Shown here one piece after another: positions 25,701 through 37,147 of a stretch of 64,000 bases of DNA. The stretch comes from Ehretia macrophylla (lineage: Eukaryota > Streptophyta > Magnoliopsida > Boraginales > Ehretiaceae): the NCBI GenBank assembly GCA_037974665.1, contig CM075764.1, forward strand, positions 75,842,325 through 75,906,324. Direction: 5' to 3'. Numbering within the stretch: position 1 is the first letter of the stretch; each line of letters starts with the position of its first letter. A program made the position numbers and the translations under genes. The notes beneath the pieces were generated by a model. The model was not told the origin of the DNA. It saw nothing but the letters and a program-made list of their open reading frames with translations, and ran no database searches.

Positions 25701-27471
25701 CAATTTATATTAGTTGATGGTTTTCGAACTATAAAGTAGCAGCACCTCTAATACTTCTAAGTATTTTCAGATCATTTCTCTTAATTAACCTAAATATTAA
25801 CATACTGATTAAATTAAATTTCTTGGTCTAATATATTAACAATATGTGCACTTTCAAGATTCTATAAGCTATAACAATCTTTTATCCAATAAAAGTAGCT
25901 CATTAACATTTATCTGTCAAACCCTATAAACTTCTATGTCCATCTAAACATTTAATTAGAATAAACCAAGTAGATCCTGTAGTAACTTAATTTTTTTAGC
26001 TAAGGTGAAATTTTCAATAACAACCCTAAGCATATTTCTAAGTGTTAACATTAAAGTAGATGACTTGATATATTATCCTATACCAATATTTTCTTATATT
26101 TCTACGGGCTTAAATTGATTAACCTAATTTTATTATTTAAAACTTTATTTTGTCCATATGTACTTTCCAAAGCTATATTATTTCTTAGAAGCTTCCATAT
26201 TGTTATAAGATAATTAATCAATTCAAACGACAAGTACAAAATTTAATATTTCTAACCTTTTAACATTCAAACTATCTAAAGGCACCTACGAACACTTAGT
26301 TTGAAATACTAGGGTTTTTTATATTCACTAAGCTTAATTTTATAAATTCATGTTATAAGGATACCTAATAATAGGTTACTATTAATCATAATACCAAATG
26401 ATATATAATTTAAATATAAGCAAATAATTATAAAAGCACGCTTTCCACGAATAATGCAAAGTAATAAAGGATAAATGACATATTATAAATGCATGGCCGG
26501 CTTGGGTATTACACCTATTCCATTTCTCACTGAGGCATACTATTTTACCCTAGAGGCGTAGTTCACCTTGTTGAGGCATACAGATCTACCTCAAGAGAAA
26601 TGGGTCGTAGGATCAGGGTATATCCGGAGTACCCCATTGGAGGAATAAGGGGTTTGCCGGCATTTGCTTGAAGATCATGGTTCATGGTTTGAGATCGAAG
26701 ACAAAGAAGCTGAACTGTATCCATTTTAAAAGTGTTTAATGTTTATTCAGTTAACTTGCTATAATGTATTACTTGTATTCTTGTCTTTGTTACATAGCAC
26801 GAAATGATTTTGAAAACACCCTTGGGTTACTGTATCCCCTCCCTCACTGAGTAACTTTGGTTACTCATTCCTAGTTTTAACATGTTTCAGGTGCAGTTAG
26901 AACAACTACCTTGAGTACCGTGTTGCTGGTTGCTTATCTTGCTGAGGTTGGATACCCTTTGAAGATGTGTGTTATTGTAATATGTCTTATTGTGAGACCC
27001 TTGAGGTCTTGTATGTATTAATGATAAGTTTGGTGGGTTGTAATTGAAATTGTAGTCTTGAATAGTTAGTGGCGTAATTGGTATGTAATAGTTAATGATA
27101 GACTTTACTGCCTTTTGACTACATGCTTGTGTGCTAAAGGAAGTTGAGTGATGGACTTAATATTTAAATAAGTATGGTAATTAAAATTAGAGTGGTATGA
27201 TAAGTGGATTTAAAAGATAAGATTTCAATGGATTTTAACTTTGCATATGTTGCGTTCCAAGGCTCGGATGGCCTTGAGGAGTTTGTTGCATATGGTGATA
27301 GTAGAAGTTGGGAATTAAGGAGGAGGTTGGACTTTGGTTTTGAGGTTATGGTTGCTCGTACAGGTTTTGAATTATCTTATAAATAGGGGAGACTCCGTCC
27401 ATTTTTTCTCCTCTTTCGTGACTTGGGTATTGGATCGGGACTCCGGCCTCGACAGGGACCGGGGTGTTACA
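19743..27471 (+). mobile_element. Solo LTR, Tekay-type, about 4 kb, interrupted by another solo LTR
   Basis: Starts TGTGGTACCCCG and ends GGACCGGGGTGTTACA; TSD TATGC at 19738-19742 and 27472-27476. With the inner insertion 22777-26513 and one CCTAT removed, about 3.99 kb of LTR remain. A leader ending in TCAAGGTGAGAAG (about 20480) and a second donor-like AAAGGTGAGG at 22510 lie upstream of ACATGTTTCAGGTGC near 26885. The block at 22680-22776 plus 26514-26650 matches the LTRs at 41100-41350 and 13230-13400. No internal retrotransposon region. Confidence 0.86.
22777..26513 (-). mobile_element. Solo LTR nested inside a solo LTR, 3.7 kb
   Basis: Starts TGTAGTGACCCTGACCCGG (plus strand) and ends GGCTTGGGTATTACA; TSD CCTAT at 22772-22776 and 26514-26518. 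Orientation is minus: the GACAAAGTAGGCCG block near 23757 is the reverse complement of the CGGCCTACTTTGTC motif of plus-strand LTRs. At 3.7 kb it is long, and 24620-25680 shows no similarity I can recognise, so an unrecognised further insertion is possible. No gag or pol seen. Confidence 0.8.
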
Positions 27472-28110
27472 TATGCACTATCAACTTGTTTGTCATGGTC
27501 AGTCACCATGACTTTAGGCACTTCAAATCAGTAGATAATGAAGCTTCATACAAAGTTCCAGGCTGCCTTGTTAGTGATCCTCGCCACCGCCTCGGCCTCG
27601 GGCCACTTGATGAAGTAATCAATAGCAACAAAAGAATGTTTCTTCTACCCTATGTTGTTCGGAAGGGGTCCAATTATGTCTAAACCCCACTGATAGAACG
27701 GCCACGGGCTCAACATCACTGTTAGGTCCACTGCGGGTTTCCTCTAAACATTGGCGAATCACTGACAAGTATCGCACCTCTTCACGAATTCCTTAGCATC
27801 ATGTTCTAAGGTCGGCCAAAAATATCCCTGCCTTAAAGATTTTCGAGTCAAGACTTTTCCTCTGAGGTGATTCCCATATATGCCTTCATGTATTTTTCTC
27901 AGAATGTAGTTTCCCTCCTCAGGTCCTACACACTTAAGAAGAGGCCAAATATATGCCCTTTTATACAGTTGATCGGCCACGATAACAAATCGCGAAGCCT
28001 GACGCTCAATTTTTTGAGCTACTTTCTCATTATCTGGGACTATACCCCCCACAAGGTAGTCCCTGATTGGCTTGGTCCAATCTGGACTCTCATTCACCTC
28101 TAAGACCTCG
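27472..28110 (-). pseudogene. Tat integrase N-terminal zinc domain and start of core
   Basis: Minus strand shows the zinc-binding region ending in GYFWPTLEHDAKEFVKRCDTC with upstream His (EGIYGNHLRG), then WGLDIIGPLP and KHSFVAIDYFIKWPEAEAV, the start of the catalytic core with its first aspartates. At least three stops are present. The rest of the core is at 19235-19742, beyond the solo LTR. Confidence 0.9.
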
Positions 28111-28610
28111 CTTTCGCCAATTTGGACGCTCGGTTTTGAAATTTTCTCGATGTGAACTAGAGCTGGCTGATTCTCAACGACTGCTAATTTGGATAAAGCA
28201 TCAGCTTTAACATTCTCTTCCCTTGGGATCTGCTACACCAAAAACCTTCGGAACCCCAAGGTGAGCTCCATCAGCTTGCCGAGTTAAACAAGCATCATGG
28301 TATCCCTGGTTTCAAATTCTCCCGAAACCTTATTAGCAATCAACTGAGAATCTGTATATACCTCTATAGTCCGAGCCCCGAGCTGAGCAGCTATCCTTAA
28401 TCCTGCCAACAAAGCCTCATACTCAGCTTCGTTGTTTGAGATCGGGAAAGCAAACTTCAAGGAGTATTGGTGTTCATGTCCCATACGCTCAAGAATTATA
28501 ACTCTAGCTCCGTTATATGATTTCCCCGAGGCTCCATCCACATGAATCTTCCAAACCTCCTCGGGATTGTGCTCAGCTCTACCGGTGCATTTCACTACAA
28601 GATATGAGCC
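28111..28610 (-). pseudogene. Tat second (archaeal-type) RNase H
   Basis: Minus strand: WKIHVDGASGKSYNGARVII, FPISNNEAEYEALLAGLRIA and GARTIEVYTDSQLI give the D-E-D order of an RNase H, followed by KADALSKLA. It sits between the ordinary RNase H and integrase, the arrangement that distinguishes Tat elements. A one-base frameshift separates it from the first RNase H near 28600, and a stop follows near 28284. Confidence 0.9.
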
Positions 28611-29800
28611 TTAATTGCTATCCTCGATTGATATGTTATATCAAATTGACTTAACTCTATTGTCCACTTGAAAAGTCTTCTTGAGGCCTCTGGTTTGTGT
28701 AGAATTGACTTGAGTGGAGTATCGGTCAACACCTTGATAGTATGTGCATCAAAATATGGCCTCAACTTCTGAGATACCGTGACCAAGACCAAAGCAATCT
28801 TTTCTAATGAGGAATACCTCGTCTTGGCACCCTTGAGAGTCTTACTAACATAGTAAACGGGCTTTTGATCCTTGCCTTCCTCTTGGACCATTGCAACTAC
28901 TAGTGTTGTACCCAAGCACGCCAAATACACTACTAGCCCCTCCCCCGCCTCAAGTCGGGAAAGCAGAGGTGGAGAAGATAGGTATTTTTTTAGGTCATCA
29001 AACGCCTTATGACACTCCTCCGTCCATTTGAAGTTCTTAGGAATCTTAAAGACCGTAAATAATAGTGTGTATTTGTCAGCCTATCTAGACATGAACCGAC
29101 TCAAGACAGCCACTCTGCCCATCAGTTCTTGTACACCATTGACGCAACTTAGGGGTACAAGATCTAAGATAGCTTGAATCTTTTGCGGGTTGGCCTTGAT
29201 CCCTCTAGCCATGACCATGAACCCTAGGAACTTCCCGGCTCTAACCTCGAAGGCATATTTCTCCGGATTCAACTAGATCCCAAACTTCTCCATGGTGGCA
29301 AAGGCTTTCCCTATGTCAGAGATGTAGTCTTCAGCCTTCTTACTTTTGACTAGCATGTCATCAACATAGATTTCCAAGTTCTGCCTGATTTAAGACTTGA
29401 AGACTTTGTTCACCATCCATTGATAAGTGGCTTTAGCGTTTTGGAGGTCAAACGACATTACTTCGTAATAATAAAGCCCCTTATCTATGATGAAAGTTAT
29501 CTTCTCTTGATCTCCAAGGGCCATTTTGATCTAGTTGTACCCTTTAAAGGCATCCATAAAGGTAAGTAATTCGCACCCCGAAGTGGCATCAACCATCTTT
29601 TCAATCCGAGGTAATGAAAAATAATCCTTAAGGCATGCCTTATTCAGGTCGATAAAATCAATAGATAATCTCCACTTGCCCGGGGTCTTTGCTACTAGTA
29701 CCACATTAGACAACCAAGACGGATATACTATTTCTCATATATGACCCACGTCAATCAACTTATCCACCTCTTCAGAGATAATTTTTTGTTTGTCATAATG
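28611..29800 (-). pseudogene. Tat reverse transcriptase and first RNase H
   Basis: RT motifs on the minus strand: KWRLSIDFIDLNKACLKDYF, the active-site IYVDDMLVKSK, KFLGFMV and the connection region. RNase H follows with PVYYVSKTLKGAKTRYSSLEK and VLTDTPLKSIL. The first domain has lost the usual DAS motif (YLACLGTT), and several in-frame stops occur. RT keeps both catalytic aspartates of YVDD but sits in a broken frame. Confidence 0.92.
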
Positions 29801-30366
29801 GAAGTTTCGGCACTTCTATTGCACCGGGTGGTAGTCGGGCTCGACATTCAAATGATGCTCAATTATGCTCGGGTCAATACCTGTCATGTCAGTGGAAAAC
29901 CAAGCAAATATATTTTCATTTTGTAATAGGAACCGAGATATACCTTGCTTCAGGTGGTTAGGGAGTTCGCTCCCAATCTTGACTTTTTTGCTCCCGTCTG
30001 AGAGCTAGATCTCTTGAAAATCCTCAATCGGGCTACCACGCTTGGCATCCCTCTTCTCCTCGGGAAAATCCAGACTCCAGTTTGCTTGGTATTTTGGGCT
30101 CAATGATGTTTCATAACATTCTTAAGCTGAGAGCTACACCCCCTGAGCTCCGCAATTCCCATGGGGGTAGGAAACTTCAACACTTGGTGATAGGTTGAGG
30201 GAATGGCCCTGAAATAGTTCAAAGCTACCCGACCCAAGATCCCATTATAGGAGGAGTTACAATCTATCACTATGAAGTTGGTTTGCATGGTGGCTCGCTT
30301 GTTCCTGACCTCTAGGGTCAGTGGGAGGTTGATTATCTTCTCAGTCTTATGTTTGTGCTTGGCATC
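29801..30366 (-). pseudogene. Tat protease C-terminal part and linker to RT
   Basis: Minus strand: KIINLPLTLEV then NFIVIDCNSSYNGILGRVALNYFRAIPSTYHQVLKFPT, the typical block after the protease domain in Tat elements. The residues DAKHKHKTEK at the left edge of Tekay copy 2 continue the GTLAGF of 40125-40361, placing that insertion inside the protease coding region. Confidence 0.88.
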
Positions 30367-32737
30367 CCTTTCTGCTTATCTCGTTTTACGTGCTATACCT
30401 TGTTTTGCGTGCATATGACCTGTTTATGTGCTATAGGACCTAGAAAGTTATAATTTTGATGTCAATACTCCTAATACGTGCAAAATGTGCATTCATGAAA
30501 TTTTCATAAAAAAACGGAGTCAAAAATTTTATCGTCGATTTTTAGTGAATAGTATTTTCGAAACACGTCCGCTAAAATTTTGAAACTTGTCTTTTTAACC
30601 ATTCTAGACCTAGTCCACGGAATTTAATAGACCTGTGTTTGATGAAAACGGTTTTAAAATCGGCTTAAGAATTTATTAGGATTTTTACACCGACTTTTGC
30701 AAAAACCGAGTTTTAAGCCGACTCGGGTGGAATTCTTTGAATGTAAAACTTCTTGTCACCTAAAAATAACCCACTTGAGATATCTTGGGGGTTGCATAAT
30801 TATTTTGAACATGGGTGAGTAATAAAATGCTTTTAAAGTCATTAAAACACAAAAATTAATTAGTTTTTATAACTTAAACTATATTAACTATTAACTATTT
30901 ATGCTCAAAGTAGTTACACACACTCACATAACACAAAAACAACCCAATTGCACACACTTGGCCGAGAGGAAGAAGGAGAAAAAAGAAAAGAGAATTTTCA
31001 AGCTTTTCAATCAAATTTTCAAAGAAAAACCTAGTTTTTGTCCGTAAAACTTCGCACCGACTTGGATTCTGCTTGTTGGGCACGCACTTCATGCATCCCT
31101 AGGCTTATATCGCATCAAAGGTGAGAGAAAAATTCTAGATCTCAAAACTTGTCTTTTGTATTTTTGCGTATAAATGAATATTGAACCGTTAGAATTGTAA
31201 TATGATGTTAGATTATTGCTCCTTGCATGCTAGGGATCGTTTAGTGGTAATACTACGAGTTTATGTCAGATGTAGCATAATTTTTATTTTTCGGGTATTA
31301 AATTTTGATTAAATCGTTTAATGTTGAATTAATTGAGTTGTGATGATCGAAATCGATTGCCGTTGATTTCTAAATACTTGATAATTACGTGTTAGCGCTG
31401 TTGTAATGCCGAATTTTCAATTACATTGCTCGTGGGAAAGTCCGAAAAATTCAGCCAAGACATCCTAGGGTTTTAGGGTTATCGGGCATGATTTGGAGGT
31501 GTTATGGTGGATTTTCGAGAGGGCTAATGTAGTAGGTTGAATGGGTAAGTGATAGAAACTGATTTGGCAATGTTTGGATTAGTAGAATGTAAGTTATGAA
31601 TTTTTAAAGTTTAGGTTGTCATTCTTTAATTTCTTGAACGATGCCTTTAGATGATTGGGTGGTGTTTGAGTGTTGAATGGTGAGTTGTTGATGAGTAATT
31701 TAGGGTTTAATTGTGTATATAATGCATGTCCGGTTAGATGGCCTACTTTGTCATCTAACTAAGTTATTGTTGTTTAAATGATAATTGATGCTATCAATGA
31801 TGAATAAATGATGATTGATTGATGATTGATTGATGATTGATGATGATTATGAAGTCTTGATATGTGTGTGCCATCTCTCGGGCAGCGTTGGGCTGTCGGG
31901 TTGATAACGGCATGACTGCCAGAGGCTACCCCCAGCTCGCATGACGGAGGTGTCATGGAGGGAGGGGCTAGTGAGGTACCTCGGGTGCGTGAGTAATGGG
32001 GAGTTATAAGAAGAACGGTTGAGATCGTGATGGCGTTTGGAGCTACACCAAATAGAGTATCCTTTATTGAATGGTTATATAGTTATGTGATGATAGAATG
32101 ATTGATGTTATATGTTTACTGCTCAAAGGAGTTATCCAAGGAGTATAGTAAACTATGTAGAGATCTATCGGATCCTCACTGGGCTTATTTATATAAGCTC
32201 ACTCTTTATTATTGCATGCTTACAGGTATTGCAGAGCTGGATTACGGGTACGTGCCTCCTGAGGAGAAAAATGTGCCTTACGTGGACGAGTCATATGTCC
32301 CAGAGTCTTATCCGTGATTCTGTGCTGTTATTAATCATGTATATTAGCTTAGTAGCCTTTTCTATGCTTTATAGTTCTTGTTGTATAGGATGCTGAAAAG
32401 AATATAAATTAGTTGTTACTATTCTAGCAGCTTCTTTTGTCTATGGTTAAGTTGTTAGATGGGTTTCAACTTATTTTTGAAATGTATGATAAGGTTGAGG
32501 TATTGTATGTTATGTTGGAACGGAGGCAGATAACGAGGACTGATTATTGTATATTACGATTATGTTGTGTGTTGTTATGCTGTTGAGGAGTTGTTGTCTG
32601 TATGGTTATGGAATTGGATGTTTAATGTTATTAATGAGGTTGGTTTAGAACATCGGTATTCTATTTACTGTCGTTATACTGCCAAAATCCCGTTGCGTCC
32701 TGACTGATTGTAGGTGGGGTCGAGTTGGGGCGTGACA
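30367..32737 (+). repeat. 5' LTR of Tekay copy 2 (left edge eroded)
   Basis: Aligns with 37757-40124 from its 13th base or so onward; the TGTGAAACCCC start is missing. It ends GGGGCGTGACA. It contains a purine-rich leader (about 30960-31120), a splice-donor-like AAAGGTGAGAG (GT at 31121), the GGCCTACTTTGTCATCTAAC block near 31740, a TGATTGAT simple repeat near 31810, a palindrome GGGCTTATTTATATAAGCTC at 32181-32200, an acceptor-like GCTTACAG (to 32225) and the short frame at 32225-32317. Confidence 0.92.
32225..32317 (+). other. Conserved short LTR reading frame in 5' LTR of copy 2
   Basis: Thirty codons and a stop after an acceptor-like GCTTACAG; acidic and tyrosine-rich, containing DYGYVPPEE and ending YVDESYVPESYP. 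It is open upstream to an ATG at 32102 (71 residues in all), but the upstream part is not shared with the copy at 18757. Related frames exist in four LTRs here. Not a known domain. It could be a spliced LTR-encoded peptide or conserved RNA sequence. Confidence 0.5.
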
Positions 32738-32743
32738 TTTAAG

Positions 32744-32755
32744 TGGTATCAGAGC
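32744..32755 (+). other. Primer-binding site (initiator tRNA-Met type), Tekay copy 2
   Basis: TGGTATCAGAGC six bases after the 5' LTR end, complementary to the 3' end of initiator tRNA-Met. Confidence 0.95.
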
Positions 32756-33031
32756 GCATGTTAGTTGTCAGCCGGGGTATTCTCGAAATGTGGGTAATGG
32801 TCTTAGCATGAAATATGTATGAAAAGAAAGACAAGTGAATTATGTATTGATATGACTAAATGATTAAGTGATTATGTGATTTAAGTGCTTATGTGATTAT
32901 GTGATCAATTTGCTTATGTGATTGAAACTTATGTGATCTATGTGCTTTATATGAGTTTGTTGTTTATGTGTTAAAAGTTGTATATAACCTGTTTACGTGC
33001 TATAACCTGTGCTAACTCTTTGATTAGTACG

Positions 33032-33778
33032 ATGGCCGGTAGACCGAGGACTCGTGGTAGGCCCGAGATAGTAGATGAGGTTCCTGGTAATGTGGCACAA
33101 GGCCGTGATAGGGGTGATAACAGGTTAGGGGCAGCAATGGATCGGATTGCAGATTTGATGGCTGGACAGGCCCAGTTGTTAGCGGGTCAGGCTGCTCAGA
33201 CTCAGGCATTGCAGGCCCAGATACAGAATGTACAGGGTTGTAATCACGGTCGAGGTACTATGAAGGAGTTTCTGGGGTACTATCCTTCTAGATTTCAGGG
33301 AGAGCCTGATGATAGGAAAGCCGAGTCGTGGATTAGTAAGTTAGAGAAAAAATTTTATCCTCTCGGGTACACTGATGAGATGAAGTTGACTTCTGCTGTC
33401 TATTTGCTTGATGATGAGGCAGAGGAGTGGTGGCGCACTCTGAGAGCCAGTTGGGAGACCCGGGGTGTTCCGTATGTTTGGGATGCCTTTCTAACTGCTT
33501 TTAGGGATAAGTATGTCCCGAGGGTTGCACGGGAGAGGAGAGAGGCCGAGTTCCTGTCTTTGGTACAGGGGGATTCTTCTGTGGCTCAGTATGAGGCTAC
33601 ATTCACTAGGTTGTCCCGGTATGCACCGGAGTTTGTAGCTGTGGATGAGAGGAAGACCCGTAGATTTATGTTGGGATTGAGGTCCGAGATTCAGGATGTA
33701 ATGGCTCTGAATCGCTATGATATCTTCACTGAGGCTTTTGATGCAGCTTCTAGGTTAGAGAAGAGGAAAGAGGATTAG
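33032..33778 (+). CDS. Open segment: gag capsid part (copy 2)
   Basis: 248 residues. It includes the retrotransposon gag domain with FLGYYPSRFQGEPDDRKAES, W-I-S-K-L-E-K-K-F, DEAEEWWRTL and FRDKYVPRVARERREAEF. It self-assembles into the particle in functional relatives. It ends at an in-frame TAG before the Pro/Gln/Tyr-rich repeat YRPPVQQ...YRPQ, which in the family continues without a stop. Confidence 0.88.
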   Translation: MAGRPRTRGRPEIVDEVPGNVAQGRDRGDNRLGAAMDRIADLMAGQAQLLAGQAAQTQALQAQIQNVQGCNHGRGTMKEFLGYYPSRFQGEPDDRKAESWISKLEKKFYPLGYTDEMKLTSAVYLLDDEAEEWWRTLRASWETRGVPYVWDAFLTAFRDKYVPRVARERREAEFLSLVQGDSSVAQYEATFTRLSRYAPEFVAVDERKTRRFMLGLRSEIQDVMALNRYDIFTEAFDAASRLEKRKED

Positions 33779-35752
33779 ATTGTCTCCAGTCAGCCTAGTA
33801 AGAGGCCGTATCAGCCACAGGGCCAGCAGGTTATATATAGGCCTCCAGTACAGCAGGTTGTCTACAGGCCACCAGCCCAGCAGGGTTCTTATAGGCCACA
33901 GGGTCAGCAGAGTTACTATCGGCCTCAGTTTCAGCAGGGGCCATATCAGGCTCAGACTCAGTATAGGCCAGCCCAGTCTCAGGGTCAGTACAGGCCTAGT
34001 GTGGTGAGACCTCAGCAGCAGGCTGTATCAGCTGCTTCATCAACTTCTGGTTCTTCTAGGGGCAGTGTTAGTGCCACATCATCACAGTGTAATTACTGCA
34101 AATGCCCAGGGCATGTGGAGTCCGACTGCAGGGTAAAGGCAGGGACATGTTTGGGTTGTGGTAGCAGCGAGCATAGGGCGAATGATTGCCCTAGATATGC
34201 GAGGACTGAGAGTCGGGCAGCGACTCAGGGTTACCAGGGTAGGCCTACGGGCAGTGTACCACAGCAGCAGCGGGTTCAGGCTCGGGCTTATGCAGTTGAT
34301 ATGGAGGAGATGCCTGAGGAGACTGCAGTGGTGGAAGGTAACTTCCTTATACTTGATCAACTTGTTAAAGTGTTGATTGATTCTGGTGCTACGCATTCTT
34401 TCATTACTCCTGGTTGTGTGCAATGTGTTAAAATGCAACCTGAAAGATTGCCTTATGTGGTTGAGATTAGTACCTCTTTGACTGATAAGTATGTTACTGG
34501 CTTAGTATGTAAGGATTGTAAGTTACGTGTTAAGGGGTATAATTTTCCTTCTGACCTTATCTTATTTCCTATCCGGAGGTATGATGTTATTCTGGGTATG
34601 GATTGGCTTTCTAAGTATGATGCCCAGTTAAACTGTAGAACCAAGGTAGTACAGTTTCGATTGCCGGATCAGCCAGTAGTAGAGGTAGCGGGTAACCAGG
34701 GTGCTAAGACGAGTTTTGTTATCTCAGCAACTAAAGCCGTTAAGTTGGTGTGTAAGCGGTGTTCGGGTTATCTAGCTTATTTGATATACAAGCCATCTAA
34801 TAAGCTACAGCTAGAGGAAGTCCCTATTATCCGGGAATATCCTAATGTATTTTCCGAGGAGTTGCCAGGGTTGCCGCCTGAGAGGGATATAGAATTTGTG
34901 ATTAATCTTGTTCCCGGTACTCAAACTATTTCTAAATCGGCGTACCGGATGGCACCAGCTGAGTTGAAGGAGTTGAAAGCTCAGTTACAAGAGTTATTGG
35001 AGAAAGGATTCATTCAGCAGAGTTCTTCACCTTGGGGAGCTCCTGTTTTATTCGTGAAAAAGAAGGATGGTACCTTGAGGTTATGTATGGATTATCGTGG
35101 GTTGAATCAGGTGACTATCAAGAATAAATATCATTTGCCACTAATTGACGAGTTGTTTGATCAACTTCAGGGGGCTAAAGTCTACTCTAAGTTTGACTTA
35201 AGGCAGGGGTATTATCAGCTTCGGATTCGTACGGAGGATGTTCCGAAGTCTGCCTTCAGGACTCGGTACGGGCATTATGAGTTTGTTGTTATGCCCTTTG
35301 GATTGACTAATGCACCGGCAGCATTCATGGATTTGATGCATCGAGTCTTTCAGCCGTACTTGGACCAGTTCGTGGTGATTTTTATTGATGATATCTTAGT
35401 CTATTCTAAATCTGAATCGGAGCACGAGCAACATCTACGGCTTGTATTAGAGAAGCTGCAGGAGCATCAGTTGTTTGCCAAGTTCAGCAAATGTGAATTT
35501 TGGCTGCAACGCATATCTTTTCTTGGCCATGTTATTACACAGAGCGGTATTTCTGTAGATCCCACTAAGATTGAATCGGTGATGTCTTGGAAACGGCCAG
35601 AGAGTGTTTCTGATGTCCGTAGCTTTCTTGGCTTGGCGGGTTATTACCGTAGGTTTGTCAAGGACTTCTCGAAGATTGCGGGGCCACTATCTAAGTTGAC
35701 TCAGAAACGGACTATCTTTAATTGGGATGAGAAGTGTGAGAGTGGGTTTTAG
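33779..35752 (+). CDS. Open segment: nucleocapsid, protease and reverse transcriptase (copy 2)
   Basis: Follows the first stop in the same frame. It opens with a degenerate Gln/Tyr/Arg/Pro-rich repeat, then two zinc knuckles, [14 protein letters not shown] and [14 protein letters not shown]. Protease has [11 protein letters not shown] with catalytic Asp at 34379 and [21 protein letters not shown] has [48 protein letters not shown] and [12 protein letters not shown] (35375-35410). It ends at TAG 35750 in the connection region, where the family has FQELK. Confidence 0.92.
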   Translation: MVSSQPSKRPYQPQGQQVIYRPPVQQVVYRPPAQQGSYRPQGQQSYYRPQFQQGPYQAQTQYRPAQSQGQYRPSVVRPQQQAVSAASSTSGSSRGSVSATSSQCNYCKCPGHVESDCRVKAGTCLGCGSSEHRANDCPRYARTESRAATQGYQGRPTGSVPQQQRVQARAYAVDMEEMPEETAVVEGNFLILDQLVKVLIDSGATHSFITPGCVQCVKMQPERLPYVVEISTSLTDKYVTGLVCKDCKLRVKGYNFPSDLILFPIRRYDVILGMDWLSKYDAQLNCRTKVVQFRLPDQPVVEVAGNQGAKTSFVISATKAVKLVCKRCSGYLAYLIYKPSNKLQLEEVPIIREYPNVFSEELPGLPPERDIEFVINLVPGTQTISKSAYRMAPAELKELKAQLQELLEKGFIQQSSSPWGAPVLFVKKKDGTLRLCMDYRGLNQVTIKNKYHLPLIDELFDQLQGAKVYSKFDLRQGYYQLRIRTEDVPKSAFRTRYGHYEFVVMPFGLTNAPAAFMDLMHRVFQPYLDQFVVIFIDDILVYSKSESEHEQHLRLVLEKLQEHQLFAKFSKCEFWLQRISFLGHVITQSGISVDPTKIESVMSWKRPESVSDVRSFLGLAGYYRRFVKDFSKIAGPLSKLTQKRTIFNWDEKCESGF

Positions 35753-36649
35753 GAGTTGAAAAAGAGGTTGACTACTGCTCCAATACTTGCTCTACCAGAG
35801 GGGACCGATAATATGGTTATTTACAATGATGCATCCAAGGAGGGCTTGGGATGTGTTCTTATGCAGAATGGCCGAGTTATTGCCTATGCTTCTCGAAAGT
35901 TGAAGCCTTATGAAGAAAACTATCCGACTCATGATCTTGAGTTGGCAGCAGTTGTCTTTGCACTCAAGAAGTGGTGTCATTATCTATGGGGCAGTAAGTT
36001 TGAGATTTTCACTAATCATAAGAATCTTAAGTACTTATTCTCACAGAAGAAGTTAAATATGCGCCAGAGGAGATGGATGGAGCTTCTTGGAGATTATAAT
36101 TGTTCTATCAATTATCTGCCTGGAAAGGCAAATGTTGTAGCAGATGCTCTCAGCCGGAAGACTAGTATTTCTTGTTTGGCTGTCAAGAAGTGGGAGGTTC
36201 TTGAGGAGTTTAGTTATTGGAGACCAGAGTTGACTCAAGTTTGGGTGATGTGTTCACATCTCCGTATTCAGCCTTTATTATTGTCTCAGATTAGGGAAGC
36301 TCAGCAACTTGATGTTAAACTTCAGAAGATCAAGGATCAAATCACGGATGATCAGTCTGACTTTAAACTGCATGAGGATGGTATTCTTCGGTTTCGGAAC
36401 AGGGTTTGTGTTCCTGATGAACCGGGCTTGAGGCAAGGTATTCTGGAGGAAGCTCATAATTCTAAGTATACTATTCATCCCGGTAGAACCAAGATGTATC
36501 AGGATTTGAAGCAACATTACTGGTGGAACAACATGAAGAGGGAGGTTGCTCAGTTTGTGTCTAGATGTTTGACTTGTCAGAGAGTGAAAGCTGAGCATCA
36601 ACGACCTGCAGGGTTACTTCAGCCGTTGGCAATACCAGAGTGGAAATGA
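35753..36649 (+). CDS. Open segment: RNase H and integrase zinc domain (copy 2)
   Basis: RNase H with [38 protein letters not shown] and [12 protein letters not shown]; the third acidic position, normally TDHK, is Asn. The [12 protein letters not shown] signature follows. The integrase zinc domain has [18 protein letters not shown] and [15 protein letters not shown], giving a His-His-Cys-Cys set. It ends at a TGA (36647), where the family has Trp (PEWKW). Confidence 0.9.
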   Translation, partial: ELKKRLTTAPILALPEGTDNMVIYNDASKEGLGCVLMQNGRVIAYASRKLKPYEENYPTHDLELAAVVFALKKWCHYLWGSKFEIFTNHKNLKYLFSQKKLNMRQRRWMELLGDYNCSINYLPGKANVVADALSRKTSISCLAVKKWEVLEEFSYWRPELTQVWVMCSHLRIQPLLLSQIREAQQLDVKLQKIKDQITDDQSDFKLHEDGILRFRNRVCVPDEPGLRQGILEEAHNSKYTIHPGRTKMYQDLKQHYWWNNMKREVAQFVSRCLTCQRVKAEHQRPAGLLQPLAIPEWK

Positions 36650-37147
36650 AAGCATATTACGATGGAATTTGTCTCTGGTTTGCCTAGAACACCGAGGGGT
36701 AATGATGCAGTTTGGGTTGTCGTGGATCGTTTGACGAAGACAGCTCATTTTATTGCAATGAGGATGGGAGATGAGGTTACAAAGTTGACGGGTCTCTATC
36801 TGGATCAGATTGTTAGACTTCACGGGATTCCGACTAGTATTGTCTCTGATCGAGATCCTCAATTTGCTTCTCGTTTGTGGGATAAACTTCAGGAGACTTT
36901 GGGTACTCAGTTGAACTTCAATACCGCGTATCATCCACAGACCGACGGTCAGTCTGAGCGGACTATTCAGATTCTGGAAGATATGCTTAGGGCTTATGTT
37001 CTGGACTTCGGGAAGAACTGGGAGAAACATCTACCACTTGCCGAGTTTGCCTATAACAATAGGTTTCAAGCTACTATTGGAATGGCATCTTTTGCAGCTC
37101 TTTACGGTCGTAAGTGCCGTTCACCTTTATATTGGGACGAGGTATGA
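36650..37147 (+). CDS. Open segment: integrase catalytic core (copy 2)
   Basis: Catalytic triad intact: Asp at 36725 (VVVDRLTK), Asp at 36848 (SDRDPQF) and Glu at 36956 (GQSERT), with 35 residues between the last two (D-D-35-E). Also WEKHLPLAEFAYNN and ALYGRKCRSPLYWDEV. It ends at TGA 37145, where copy 1 has Gly (DEVGEIKT). Confidence 0.92.
   Translation, partial: KHITMEFVSGLPRTPRGNDAVWVVVDRLTKTAHFIAMRMGDEVTKLTGLYLDQIVRLHGIPTSIVSDRDPQFASRLWDKLQETLGTQLNFNTAYHPQTDGQSERTIQILEDMLRAYVLDFGKNWEKHLPLAEFAYNNRFQATIGMASFAALYGRKCRSPLYWDEV

Noticed and set aside
33776-33778. In-frame TAG in gag of Tekay copy 2 as a programmed read-through stop
   Set aside because: It lies between capsid and nucleocapsid instead of between gag and pol, and four more stops occur downstream; random decay is simpler.
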